The notes beneath the pieces were generated by a model. The model saw nothing but the letters and a program-made list of their open reading frames with translations. It was not told where the DNA came from and ran no database searches. Of a stretch of 64,000 nucleotides of DNA, positions 36,401 through 46,209 are shown piece by piece (the stretch's first letter is position 1; every line of letters starts with the position of its first letter). The DNA comes from Pisaster brevispinus (taxonomy: Eukaryota > Echinodermata > Asteroidea > Forcipulatida > Asteriidae). The DNA is taken from positions 1,612,001-1,676,000 of the forward strand of contig JAMKCF010000020.1 of assembly GCA_023634235.1 (NCBI GenBank). Direction: 5' to 3'. The position numbers were made by a program, and so were the translations under genes.

Positions 36401-37350
36401 CCCTGACAGGCGTCTAGATGCAAACTGTGGTCACAACAAGACAAACGTGCATCCCTCTCAGCTAATAGACCTTTAACCATGCTATGGTAATCTGTGTCTG
36501 GTAACCTGAACACAACCGTGACATCAACAGTTTTAAACCTCATATCAAGAAAGGGACTAGAATTTAACTTTCCCTTCCAGCCTCGGTTTGGTTACATTGG
36601 GTCAAAGTTTTGCTGCACGGTGATTAAGGAAAATAGAACGATTGGCTGTGATTACAAATCTTATTCGCAGTTGTGTGCATGAAATTGTACCAAATGATGA
36701 GTGACTCATTTACCATGTTTGATGAAATCTTTATGAAACTTCTCGTTTTGTTCCTATTTTAATGTAGCGTATCCGAATTGTCGGTTTCAGCTACGGCTAC
36801 GACTGTTGCTAAGGGTGTTGCTATGGAGTGTACCATACTTGAACGCATGTTGATACGGATATCTAGCTAAAGCCATAGTTGTATAGTCACCAATTTTGAC
36901 ACGTCTATACTTTGCTAAACATTGTATTAGCTGTTGCAAACTGCTTACCCCCCCCCAAAAAAAAAGGACATAATAAATGGTAAAAAAAGAAGAAAAAATA
37001 GTTAGTGGCCTCACGTTTAAACACTAGTTCTCGAAAGACCTTCGCGAAAGACTCTGCTAGGAACGAACTGTCATATGCAGGCAAATTATTTTTTGGAAAA
37101 ATATAAACTAAATAAATAATTTCTTTCGCTATTTACAGTATCCTAATTTTTGTTTTTTGCAGGTCGTCGAATCTGCCTTGGGAAAAAGCTATCAAGTATG
37201 CAGATTTTCGTCTTTTTCACTAATATTTTGCAGAAGTTTACCTTATCTTGGCCTTTACAAGCCGGTAAACCTGACCTTCGTGGTGACCTTGGTCTTACAT
37301 TGGCACCAAAGAGCTACACTGTTCGTGCTCAAAGTCGACACAGTCATTAG
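33436..37350 (+). CDS. Cytochrome P450, clan 2, gene 2 of tandem pair
   Basis: Exons 33436-33820, 34343-34968, 35596-35923 and 37163-37350 join in phases 1, 0, 1 to 508 aa. Visible motifs are an N-terminal membrane helix (about residues 20-41), the hinge LPPGPWHMPLIG, WKARR in helix C (W139-R143), AGTDTT in helix I (312-317), ExxR as E369-R372, FDPTRFL, and the haem loop FGAGRRICLG with ligand C451. All catalytic signatures are intact, so I expect an active ER-bound monooxygenase. Exon 3 has the same 328-nt length as in the upstream gene, and both contain MPYTxATIMEIQRYR and IPKGTQ(V/I)WVNLWAVLHDP, while exons 1 and 2 are more divergent. The pair is therefore an older tandem duplication and may differ in substrate. 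Intron 3 (1239 bp) has been enlarged by MITEs. The substrate is not predictable. Confidence 0.95.
35546..35575. repeat. (TTTG)n tract at the end of intron 2
   Basis: Several tandem TTTG units lie just before the exon 3 acceptor at 35595 and supply its pyrimidine-rich stretch. Confidence 0.85.
36173..36386. mobile_element. MITE, GGGCCCAATTT family, copy in intron 3 of P450 gene 2
   Basis: The left end GGGTCTAATTTTACAGAGCT and the right end (reverse complement GGGCCAATTTCATAGCGCTG) are inverted. The interior repeats TGCTTACTG and GCTAACCGTAAGCA words, as in the copy at 9650-9861. Confidence 0.75.
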
Positions 37351-37589
37351 CCTAGACCTAGACTGGTCCCCTGTGTTTCTCCACAATGCTAAACACAGGC
37401 AAGGGTGTAGTCTTAATGCAAATATCCACTTCCATGATTACTGGGAAAAGACGAGCACGTTTATTACTAAATTGCAACCTTTTTAATATATCCAGGGAAA
37501 AACATTTCTCACCACAGTGTTTGTCTCATTTCCCAAGTGACAAATGTATTACAAAGAATTTTCTTGTCAACGGGCCCGTTTTGTTTGCT

Positions 37590-37921
37590 TAAAGTAATCA
37601 TGTATGGACCCACGCTCTGTTGTTGTCAGCAGCGGTTTGTAAGTTCGAATCCCTGTCATGACACTAGTGCCCTTAAGCAAGGCACTTAACCATAGTTGCT
37701 TCTTAACAAGTTGGGAAGTAAGTGCATTCTGCTCTACCAGGCAGGCTCATTTGGATAAACTTATGCGCCATGCCGACGGACTGTCCAGGAGTAGGTGCCA
37801 ACGTGCCCCTGGTGACAGTTGATTTAGGTCGACAGACCAAATCGGTTAAGTGTAGCCTCACCTTGAAGTGGCCGTCCGGCCTTGTGATGTGGAAAATACT
37901 ACTACTACTAAAAACAAATTA
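37590..37921 (+). mobile_element. tRNA-derived SINE downstream of P450 gene 2
   Basis: The B box AGTTCGAATCCC is at about 37643-37654. A body with CCCTTAAGCAAGGCACTTAACC follows and ends in an ACTACTACTACTAAAAACA tail. The AATAAA at 37930-37935 just beyond may serve as a poly(A) signal for the P450 gene. Confidence 0.75.
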
Positions 37922-39265
37922 AATCAATGAATAAACATGTATCAAACTATCTGTTAATCCTTAATACATGTATAGTTCTTTACCAACCAGACGTTTTGCA
38001 GACAATGTGGTTTTCAAATCCCGCTTAATAGTAATTTGAAAAAAATTACATTAATCTTTGGTAAAGAATAGTTTCTATGCTCTAACAACAAGGAGATTTT
38101 AAGAACGTGACAAACCGAGGGTGGTAGAAAACTTCAACGTGAACTTTTAAAAATGGGAATTAGTTAGATGTGAAAGTCATCGTTTCCAATCTATTGACAG
38201 TTTTGAGTGACGTAAACAAAGTAAAACAAACAAACAAACAAACAAATTAAAGTTTTAGGTTTTTCAAACTTATTTTTTGTTTTGTAAATCTGTAAACATT
38301 AGTTGTATAATTGAAGGTGAGCAACTTGATTAGATCATTGCGGTTTTTTTATGCGGACATGATCATTTTATAGGCATTTGTAGTTAAATTACGAATGACT
38401 TTTCGAAAAAAGGTTACTGATTGCAAACTTCATACCAGTACCTATTCTCAAAAAAATGTTTGTATCTGAACAACTGTCAACGTTGAGGAAAGCTGCATTT
38501 TGACCTAACCGTCAATGTTGTTTATTTTGATGGCCGCAACTGAAATAATCCAATATGAAAATGCACGAGATCCCAGACATATGCCGTATGTTCATGTTTT
38601 CAGTAAAATGTGGTTTTGGGTTTCGTGGTAAGTGTGGCCAAGAACAATGTCACCATGTCCGTTTACTTTCTATTGCGGCTACTATTCGCTTTTGTATTTA
38701 GAGTTTATGTAAACAAGAAAAAAAGGTAAAATATTTCAGAAGTCGTTTGGTTATGTTTACAGCGTGATGTGTTTTTTTAAATGTAAACGAGAACAGAACC
38801 GCTCAGCCCGCCAAGGATTTATATAAACACCTAGTCATGAATTTAGGGTAAAATGAATTAAACTGAAGGGAACTTTAGGGGAAACCCCCTTCCATTGTGA
38901 GGGGCAAGAGTAATTGTTTTCAGCAAACATTCCTCCGATAGCTGTACGTTGTTGACCTCATAGATCTTATAGATCGTACATTGCTTTACAGGGTGGAGGA
39001 AACAAAGTGCTCTTTGAACTGAGAACACGCAGGAGACGGCACAGTCTTTATGTAAACACGTCAATAATGGTATACTTTTTACCTGGCTATATATTGCCAA
39101 AGAACGTCGCCAATGGGGCTAGAAAAATAGAGAGTTATTTTGTAGCCCGAGCCTTGTCCACAAAAAATGAGTTTATTCAAACAGTGGTCTCTCAATGGTT
39201 GTACAATTACAACAACCTAACCATTTTGTGAGAGTCGACAAATGAATTGGCTCAGGTCAAGCATA
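37922..39265. other. Gene-free stretch
   Basis: AT-rich, with a (CAAA)n run near 38226. I see no exon or element boundary. Confidence 0.5.
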
Positions 39266-39434
39266 GACCTTATGCACATGACGTCATTTCAGTAGGGCGC
39301 CCTCGCCTAGAGGTCAAAAGGAGGTAGTTCATTTGCCAGTCCTGTGCGCCGCGCATACAAATCTGTGCGTTTCCATTGTTATGTCATCGGTTTACCTCTA
39401 AGATGGCGGCTGGATGACGTCAATGCATAAGGTC
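39266..39434. mobile_element. MITE, GACCTTATGCA family, copy 2
   Basis: The ends GACCTTATGCACATGACGTC and GACGTCAATGCATAAGGTC are inverted. The 169-bp length equals that of copy 1 at 4828-4996. Confidence 0.85.
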
Positions 39435-40439
39435 CATTGGAAACGGGCATACGCGCGTACGCGCACCACGCACAACTCTCAGCCAATAATAGGTCTTCAT
39501 TTGTCCCAGTGAGGGCGCTGTTTCCGATTGTGACGTCATATGCAAGAGGGTCAACAACTCGACAATTCAGAAGACAACATACTTTTCCCAGTTTTCAAAA
39601 AGTCACCATGTAATGAAAAAGTATTTCATACGCAGACGATTGGCTCACTTCTAAACACAGAGGTATTGTCTTTCTCGTATATGTTTCATGTATTTATTAT
39701 TGACAGATAAATTCAACTATAGTCCAATACTATTTTGGTTTGTTGAGTTGGTATCTGATAACACAATAATCATCTTTAAAGGCAATGCCTAGAAGGAAAG
39801 GGAAAAAAAACCAATGGAGACATTCTACTGTGAGAAAACGGTATTTTGCGTTTTAACAAAAGAGCTGAATTTACTTGTACTATGGAAAACAACATGAGTT
39901 ATGTTCAAATTTTCTAAACTTTCATGCAATCTGGGCGTTGCACAAAAGTGAAATCATGTGCGATGAGCCGTTTACTTGACAACAAAATGGGACTTCACCA
40001 TGACGTTGAGCATTGGGTGAGATTTGGGGAATTTCCATGAAGAGTGACCATGAAAGAAAATCATACGTGCCAGCACACCTTTTCAAAAGATTCCATTGTC
40101 AATAATCATCAAACTATTATTGTAAATCTAAAAATAGCACTTAACTGCAAAGACCTGAAACACATAAGCGTTCCTGTGTCTTGAAGGTGTCGTCATAACT
40201 CAGTCTAAACTTCACTTGGAAACATTGCATGTCCGAACTCCAGCTATACGGTGCAAAGTCATCATACAGTGTATAAGGTAATGTTTCTTGATTTATCTGC
40301 ATAGTTGTTTCAAATTTCACAGCCCTACTTGATATTTGCCTCTAGCCTTACATTTATCTGACCGGTAGCAGGTTACCAGTAACTGATTAGGGTGCGTGTT
40401 AGGTATTTGTGAAATCAGGTTTATGTTAGATTTTGAGTC

Positions 40440-40610
40440 ATCATTATAGGAAATCATTTGGGACCACTGAATTCAGGGTAAGGCTGACCCGGAAAGAGGT
40501 TAAAATGGGATTTTAACTCGGATTCTGTGCATTGTGATATATTTGTGGTTTATTCTGACGTAGATTTGGGTCATACTGACCCCATGGGACCCGGAGCGCC
40601 CTGTAATGCA
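40440..40610. repeat. GGGTCA/TGACCC dispersed repeat, copy 5
   Basis: GGCTGACCCGGAAAGAGG, TTTGGGTCATACTGACCCC and TGGGACCCGGAGCGCC match the other copies. The frames at 40513-40760 are by-products. Confidence 0.7.
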
Positions 40611-40979
40611 AATCCGATAGCACTGCTAGCGCAGAATTCCGCAGTAAGCAAACCCAGGACACTGGGCTCTGTTCATGATAAAGTTTGGGTTGAATTTCTG
40701 CGGCTCGAATCTCTGAAAAGACAAACATTGTGGTTTCCCTGCCATGATAGACCTGTTTGATTTCCGTCAGCGAACAATTTTGTTGACGAGTCGCAATTGT
40801 ACAAAATGTTTCAAAATGTATTATACAGGATTGGTAACAATGGAAAACATTTTCTTCCAGAAAGCTTTCTGATTATGAAGTTCATTATGAACTGAAGCCT
40901 TAATTGAGAAAACTATACCTGAACAACTTTTTAAAAACCCCACTGCTGATTTTTAGTCGTTACAACCAAAATTAAGGAC

Positions 40980-41338
40980 ATTATAATAATAATAACCCGT
41001 TTTTATATAGCGCTTTTCACACCTGAAGGGCGTCTCAAAGCGCTTCTGACATTATTATCCCTGGTCACTGGGCCTTAATTTATTCCTTAAACCATCTCAG
41101 CTCCCTGGGGAGTATACAGCCTGTGCAACAAATAATGCGCTACTCGGCTAAATCAATCACAAGAACCATCTCTGCCCTCACAGGTACCCATATTTACCCC
41201 TGGGTGGAGAGAAGCAATTATAGTTAAGTGTCTTGCTCAGGGACACAAGTGTCACGACCGGGATTCGAACCCACACTCTGCTGAACAGAAGCACCAGAGC
41301 TTGAGTTCGGTGCTCTTATCCGCTAGGCCACGACACCC
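40980..41338 (-). mobile_element. tRNA-headed SINE, best-preserved copy
   Basis: On the minus strand the head reads TGGCCTAGCGGATAAGAGC (A box, plus-strand 41312-41330) and GGTTCGAATCCCGG (B box, about 41259-41272). A body with GTCCCTGAGCAAGACACTT follows, then a tail with AGCGCTATATAAA ending in TTATTATTATTATAA. Order, box spacing and tail are those of a tRNA-derived SINE about 360 bp long. Relatives lie at 13670-13866 and, as a tail only, 4455-4530. Confidence 0.88.
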
Positions 41339-41339
41339 T

Positions 41340-42020
41340 CAAACATTGTGTTTACATGCTGAAACTGTGCATGTTTTCCACACAGTGGATCAAGATCGAC
41401 TTTTTAAAAGGAGAGTTATTACATGTGTATCGTTGATCACACAATGCATGATCACTGTCTGCAACTGTTTGTCAGCTCTATAACAATTATTCTGTAAAAT
41501 ACCTTAGTTACAACTTCATAAATCGTTATTTATGTTTACATTTTCTCTGTCTCGACGGGAAAAAAACAAACCGTTTTCGAATTGTGGAAAACCTGTTTGG
41601 CAATTTGTTTCTACTCTCCGGGGCTTACTATTGAATTATACTATAAATGATGACTGGCTGAATGTTAGTTAGTGATTAACAATTTAAATTAGTGAACATT
41701 TCTTAAGCTATGATTTTCTTCAAATTAGTCATTTATATTGCATCAAACGTCTCTATCTATACAATGTACTTTTTTCTAAACATCAGCAGATGCAGTCCTT
41801 GAAATTATATGTAGCGTTTGTAACGGTTTTTAATTAGTTGAGTTCTAATTCAAAATCACTCGGGTCTAATAGTATGGATCTAGGTAAATGCTGAAGAGTT
41901 TATGTGAGAGTTTAATTTACTAATGCACCTTGCTGTACCGAAATCACACATAATGCACCAAACATTGTATAACACACGAATGTATGCATGCTCTATTCCA
42001 GTCTAATTTAAGAGTTCGCA
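41340..42020. other. Region upstream of the 1178-aa gene
   Basis: AT-rich with no exon seen. It presumably contains regulatory DNA for the downstream gene. Confidence 0.4.
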
Positions 42021-42021
42021 C

Positions 42022-42028
42022 TTATAAA
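42022..42028 (+). promoter_or_regulatory. Possible TATA box of the 1178-aa gene
   Basis: TTATAAA lies 103 bp before the ATG at 42131, allowing a start site about 30 bp on and a 5' UTR of some 75 nt. TTTTTCTACTCAG just before the ATG could instead be a 5' UTR splice acceptor, so this is tentative. Confidence 0.35.
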
Positions 42029-42130
42029 TCTTGAAAAACAGTTGTGTTGAGTATCTGTTGTGGCAACATGAAGTAATTTTACCCGTGTACTGATGTTTTT
42101 CATCGATACTTTTTCTACTCAGTTTACAAA

Positions 42131-45100
42131 ATGCAGAGCATGGCGAGTCGTTGTTTCTGGTTGGTCTCCATTCTTGCAATCTTTCACGGTCAAGCTCAAG
42201 GTCAATACCAAATCACACCTATTGCGTCAGGGTGCAATGGAATATCAAGAGGTAAACATTTCATCGTTGGCTTTACTGATAACATCATAGACAGGTATAC
42301 ACCGAGCAGAGAGCTGTTCATTTTAGTGGTTGCATTCAACAATGATCAGCAACCCACACAAGTAACGATAAGCAGTAAACATAAAGTTGATGGCCAGCCC
42401 TTCACAGACACCTTTGTTGTAAATCCCAGTGGATTTAACAAAGTTAAGGTTCCAGTGGAACTGACAATGGCTGACACTGAAAGAAGCTTCAAAACAATTG
42501 CTATAATTGCGAAAAACGAGGTCTCTGCATACGGTTTAATGTTTCAGGATTTTTCAACGGATGCCTTTCTCGGTATTCCAACGAACAATCTCGGTATGCA
42601 GTACGTGGTGGTAACGCCATTACTTTTTCTCGCTCCTGTGCATTTTGCCGTCATTGGAACTGAAGATTCCACCCAGGTTCAAGTAACATTGAAAGGCCCT
42701 GCAACATTTGAAGGAGTAACGTATAGCCGTGGTGACGTGCTGAGTTTTATGGTGGATTACCAAGAAGCTGTGCAGATCCAAGGAGCAGATGACTTAACCG
42801 GGAGCATCATTCAAGCTGACAAGCCAATTGCAGTATTCAGTGGCAGCGAATGTGAAAGAAACCCCGATTCTCCATGTGATACACTAACAGAGCAGCTGGT
42901 ACCCGTCAAGAGTTGGGGACAGGAGCACATTTACACCGCATCCCAAGCAACAGACAGCAACCAATACTACATTGTTTCCTACTTTCCAGGAACTGTTGTT
43001 TCAATTCCGAATCTTGCAAATCAGACATTAGATGCAGGAGACTTCTGGGAAGGAATTCTAGCGGGTTCTGGTCTAGTGACCTCAAGCAATCCTATTCTGA
43101 TGATGCAGCAATTAGCGACCGTTAACGGCAGTACTGTCGACCCTTCCCTGATACAGGTACCTGCTGTGGAGCAGTTTGGATATAGGTTTGGGTTCACAAC
43201 GCCTCCTTATTCTGGAGGTGATGCAGGGGGGTACTTTAATTTCATCACCATTGTCGTGAAAAGAGATTCACGTCAAACTGTGTATCTAAACAACGCCCCA
43301 ATCGACGAAACTGACGGTATACTATCTGTAGTTGAACACGACGTTCCAGCAACTGACTACATCTCAATTACTATCCAAGTGCCAAAAGGGGAAGGCGTTT
43401 ACTATGTAGACAGTCAGTCCTCGCCAGTGTCTGTTATTGTCTACGGTTACGAGAGAGCTGAGACATACGGCTACGCCGCTGGATTGTCCCTTTCTAGTAA
43501 CAAGCAGCATCTGAGTTTCACACCATACTTCCTGAGGGAGCTCGGTGGAGAAAGGTTCAGTATAACTGTACCTTGCATCCAAGAGAGTAATTCTGCAAAT
43601 GTTGTTCCAAAATGCAAATTCTCCACAGGTGTTGGAGATGTCGTGGTCAATGGTAATCTAACCAGCTCCTATACTCTAGATTGCATTACCCCTGGATTCT
43701 ACAAGAATGGTCTAACAGCAGTCTATGTGTCCCTTGATGATGGTGGGACCTTCCCATACTCTGGTGTTGTTTATATTCCATCCGAAGAAGACCTTCCTCC
43801 ACTCACTACTGTCCAGCAGCTGAACTCAGAAGCCGGTAGCCGTGTCATTGACCTTAACTCAACTGATCCTGTCTTACTCTCTTGGGATCCCACATTAGTT
43901 GGGGATGGCGTTTCCATCGTCACTGTGATGGTACAAACTTCAGATTACAACACGGATGGATATCCAGTTCTAATGGAAGGAGTTGCCGTGAAAAGTAACG
44001 TAGTCAACAATGGCACTCTTGATATTCCTGTCAGGGACTTGGAATCATTCTTACATCCCTCAAATAACGAACCTTCAGTTATAGCGTTTTATGTTACTCA
44101 ATACATACAGCGGCGTCGAAGGGACAACGCTCCATGGGCGAAAAGAATCTATTCTGGGGTAATGCACGTGATCAATTCAGTATCGAATATCTCATGCTCG
44201 GTTTTCAATCGTCAGTTGGAGAATGTTGCTTCTGGCTTAAAGCCTTGCCCCTGTACTTCAGATCAAGCAAATGTGAATTCTCTGGACTTTGTGGAAGCAA
44301 ACTTTTTAAATTCTTTTTTCCATCCTGGGGCGGAGAAATGCTTTAGGTCAACCACATCCTCGTCAACGGGTTCAGGTCAGCAGTGCTGCTATGATGATAA
44401 TGGAAACATCCTGGTTGGCCCCCGTGGAGGAGGTACAGCTGATAGATACGGACCTGGAGATCATTTCTGGTTCCATCAATGGTACGACGTCCTACCTTGG
44501 CTCGGATGCTGCAAACTGTCCAAGAGCTGCACTAAGTATTACAACAAACGACCCTCAGATGACTGCTCTAAGTACGTCCCCCCTCGACCAGCTGGAGGTA
44601 TGGGAGACCCTCATATCACAAATCTAGATGGGAGGAGGTTCACTTTCAACGGAGCGGGAGAGTTCCTGATGGCCTCGTCAACTCTTCATAACCTGACCTT
44701 CCAAGCCCGTATGGAGGTCTACCGTGATACAAACGCATCAGTGTACACTGCAGTCGTCATTCAGACAAACGATTCCGCACGGGTTCAGGTGCAAATGTCC
44801 AACATGAACGATACTATGATTCTTGTAGATGGTGAAACGATACTTCAGTCATCCAGCACGATTCGAGTTCAACATCACAAAGGCCTTCGAATCAGCTTCA
44901 ATCAAGACTTGTCAGAAATTAGGATTGCTTTTAGTTCTGGTGTTGCTGTCATCGTTTACGTTAAACCAGAAGTGATGTCTTTTATTGCTCAACTAGACAC
45001 AAAGTTCAAAGGTCAGGTCAAAGGACTGTTGGGCAATATGAATGAAGATCCCGATGATGATTTTCAATTTCCGAATGGCTCTTCATTAAACACTAATGCA

Positions 45101-45667
45101 TCGCTGTATGAGGTTCATGATTTTGGTTTGGAGTGGTTAGTGGCTGAGGAAGACTCAATTTTTACCTACATTTCCCCGTACGACTACAAAACGTACAATT
45201 TCCCTGAGTTCTCCCCAAACCTTATCTCTCCCGATCCAAATCTCATCAATCAAGAAATCAAGGACCTCTGTGGTGAGTCATTTGAATGCATTTTCGATGC
45301 CTTGACGACTGGTAGCCTGTCGTTTGCCAACGAAACCCTCTTGGTAACCGGTACCTTGGAGACTATTCAGAAGTCCTCCATTAAAGTTGTCAGTTGTGGA
45401 TTTCCTGGGAGAGTAGAGAATGGGAAAGTAATTGGGTCGGTTTATTTGGAGAATTCTACCATTGAGGTCACCTGTGACGAAGGGTTTAACCAACAAGGGT
45501 CAGTCTCACTACGGTGTCAGGGTGATGGCCAGTGGTCTTCAGATCTGCCCTTGTGTGTTGAAGAGTCAAACCCGAACAATATTATACTTGTTTTACTCAT
45601 TGCCCTCGCTGTTTTTACTGCTACCGTCTTGCTGATAGGAATCCTTTGTATCGTCATGCCTAATTAA
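42131..45667 (+). CDS. Single-exon type I membrane protein: IgGFc-binding-like, AMOP, VWD, sushi
   Basis: The uninterrupted 1178-codon frame starts MQSMASRCFW; a second ATG at codon 4 has a G at +4. Domains in order are a signal peptide (about 1-24), an IgGFc-binding-type N-terminal region (about 60-480, with DDLTGSIIQADKPIAVFSG and EQLVPVKSWG), a linker with RRRR at 661-664 that fits a furin site, an AMOP domain (about 688-815, with PCPC, QQCCYDDNG and a CC pair), a VWD domain opening GMGDPHITNLDG (GDPH 825-828), a sushi/CCP domain (C1089-C1142) and a membrane helix (about 1149-1175) with only a few residues after it. AMOP-VWD-sushi-TM is the order in vertebrate SUSD2, and GDPH is the Asp-Pro autocleavage motif of mucin-type VWD domains. 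I infer a cell-surface or shed adhesion or immune protein. Lack of introns is unusual for such an architecture. Confidence 0.94.
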   Translation: MQSMASRCFWLVSILAIFHGQAQGQYQITPIASGCNGISRGKHFIVGFTDNIIDRYTPSRELFILVVAFNNDQQPTQVTISSKHKVDGQPFTDTFVVNPSGFNKVKVPVELTMADTERSFKTIAIIAKNEVSAYGLMFQDFSTDAFLGIPTNNLGMQYVVVTPLLFLAPVHFAVIGTEDSTQVQVTLKGPATFEGVTYSRGDVLSFMVDYQEAVQIQGADDLTGSIIQADKPIAVFSGSECERNPDSPCDTLTEQLVPVKSWGQEHIYTASQATDSNQYYIVSYFPGTVVSIPNLANQTLDAGDFWEGILAGSGLVTSSNPILMMQQLATVNGSTVDPSLIQVPAVEQFGYRFGFTTPPYSGGDAGGYFNFITIVVKRDSRQTVYLNNAPIDETDGILSVVEHDVPATDYISITIQVPKGEGVYYVDSQSSPVSVIVYGYERAETYGYAAGLSLSSNKQHLSFTPYFLRELGGERFSITVPCIQESNSANVVPKCKFSTGVGDVVVNGNLTSSYTLDCITPGFYKNGLTAVYVSLDDGGTFPYSGVVYIPSEEDLPPLTTVQQLNSEAGSRVIDLNSTDPVLLSWDPTLVGDGVSIVTVMVQTSDYNTDGYPVLMEGVAVKSNVVNNGTLDIPVRDLESFLHPSNNEPSVIAFYVTQYIQRRRRDNAPWAKRIYSGVMHVINSVSNISCSVFNRQLENVASGLKPCPCTSDQANVNSLDFVEANFLNSFFHPGAEKCFRSTTSSSTGSGQQCCYDDNGNILVGPRGGGTADRYGPGDHFWFHQWYDVLPWLGCCKLSKSCTKYYNKRPSDDCSKYVPPRPAGGMGDPHITNLDGRRFTFNGAGEFLMASSTLHNLTFQARMEVYRDTNASVYTAVVIQTNDSARVQVQMSNMNDTMILVDGETILQSSSTIRVQHHKGLRISFNQDLSEIRIAFSSGVAVIVYVKPEVMSFIAQLDTKFKGQVKGLLGNMNEDPDDDFQFPNGSSLNTNASLYEVHDFGLEWLVAEEDSIFTYISPYDYKTYNFPEFSPNLISPDPNLINQEIKDLCGESFECIFDALTTGSLSFANETLLVTGTLETIQKSSIKVVSCGFPGRVENGKVIGSVYLENSTIEVTCDEGFNQQGSVSLRCQGDGQWSSDLPLCVEESNPNNIILVLLIALAVFTATVLLIGILCIVMPN

Positions 45668-45781
45668 GGCCGTAACCGAATTTAAGGGCTACAGCTATGG
45701 CTACGTTGCTAAGGACGTCCCATACTTCAATGCACTATGACGTGGTGATCCAGCTGTATCCAGCCAAATTCGGACACGGCC
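45668..45781. mobile_element. MITE abutting the stop codon of the 1178-aa gene
   Basis: The inverted ends GGCCGTAACCGAATTT and (reverse complement) GGCCGTGTCCGAATTT match at 14 of 16 positions. The interior carries GGCTACAGCTATGGCTACG. The element starts at the base immediately after TAA (45665-45667), so it forms the first 114 nt of the 3' UTR. Relatives are noted at 8440, 30771 and 36771. Confidence 0.8.
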
Positions 45782-45797
45782 AATGGTTGAGACAATA

Positions 45798-45945
45798 GTC
45801 ATTTTGCACATGACGTCACGGGAATAGGGCGCCCTCTCATAGAGAAAAAATGGTTTATTGGCTCATCATGTGCTTACGCCGTGCGTCCATCAGATATGCG
45901 CTTACAATGTGTCATTGCGGCAAGGGGTTGACGTCAACGCATAGG
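45798..45945. mobile_element. MITE, GACCTTATGCA family, copy 3 (diverged)
   Basis: TGCACATGACGTCA, AATAGGGCGCCCTC and GACGTCAACGCATAGG match copy 2 at 39266-39434 in order and spacing, with decayed ends. Confidence 0.7.
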
Positions 45946-45999
45946 TTTATTTTATTGGTCATCACAAAAGACACTGTCAAGAATGACTTAGCAGATAAA

Positions 46000-46036
46000 T
46001 GGTTAAGATCACATATAATATGTGTAATCTTAACCA
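46000..46036. repeat. 37-bp near-perfect palindrome
   Basis: TGGTTAAGATCACATA is followed by its inverse TATGTGTAATCTTAACCA, with one unpaired base. It overlaps the left end of the next MITE. Confidence 0.75.
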
Positions 46037-46209
46037 CTACACGGTGACCAGTTTTTTGCATGCAATATTAAAAAGTTTTCAAATTATTAGCAATATTTTA
46101 TAAAGATCCAATTTTAGGATTATTGAGTTAGACAAACAATTACGAATAAAATACTGCTGACCATTTAGAAACGTTTAAATATTGCATGAAAAAAGTGCAC
46201 TGTGTAGTG
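46035..46209. mobile_element. MITE with CACTACAC ends
   Basis: The left end reads CACTACACGGTG and the right end (reverse complement) CACTACACAGTG. Similarity continues through TTTTTT(G/C)ATGCAATATT for about 45 bp. The CACTA start recalls EnSpm/Chapaev elements, but no 3-bp duplication is clear. It contains an AATAAA. Confidence 0.7.
46145..46150 (+). terminator. Possible poly(A) signal of the 1178-aa gene
   Basis: This AATAAA lies 478 nt past the stop and inside the CACTACAC MITE. It is the first AATAAA I see downstream of the coding region. Confidence 0.4.
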
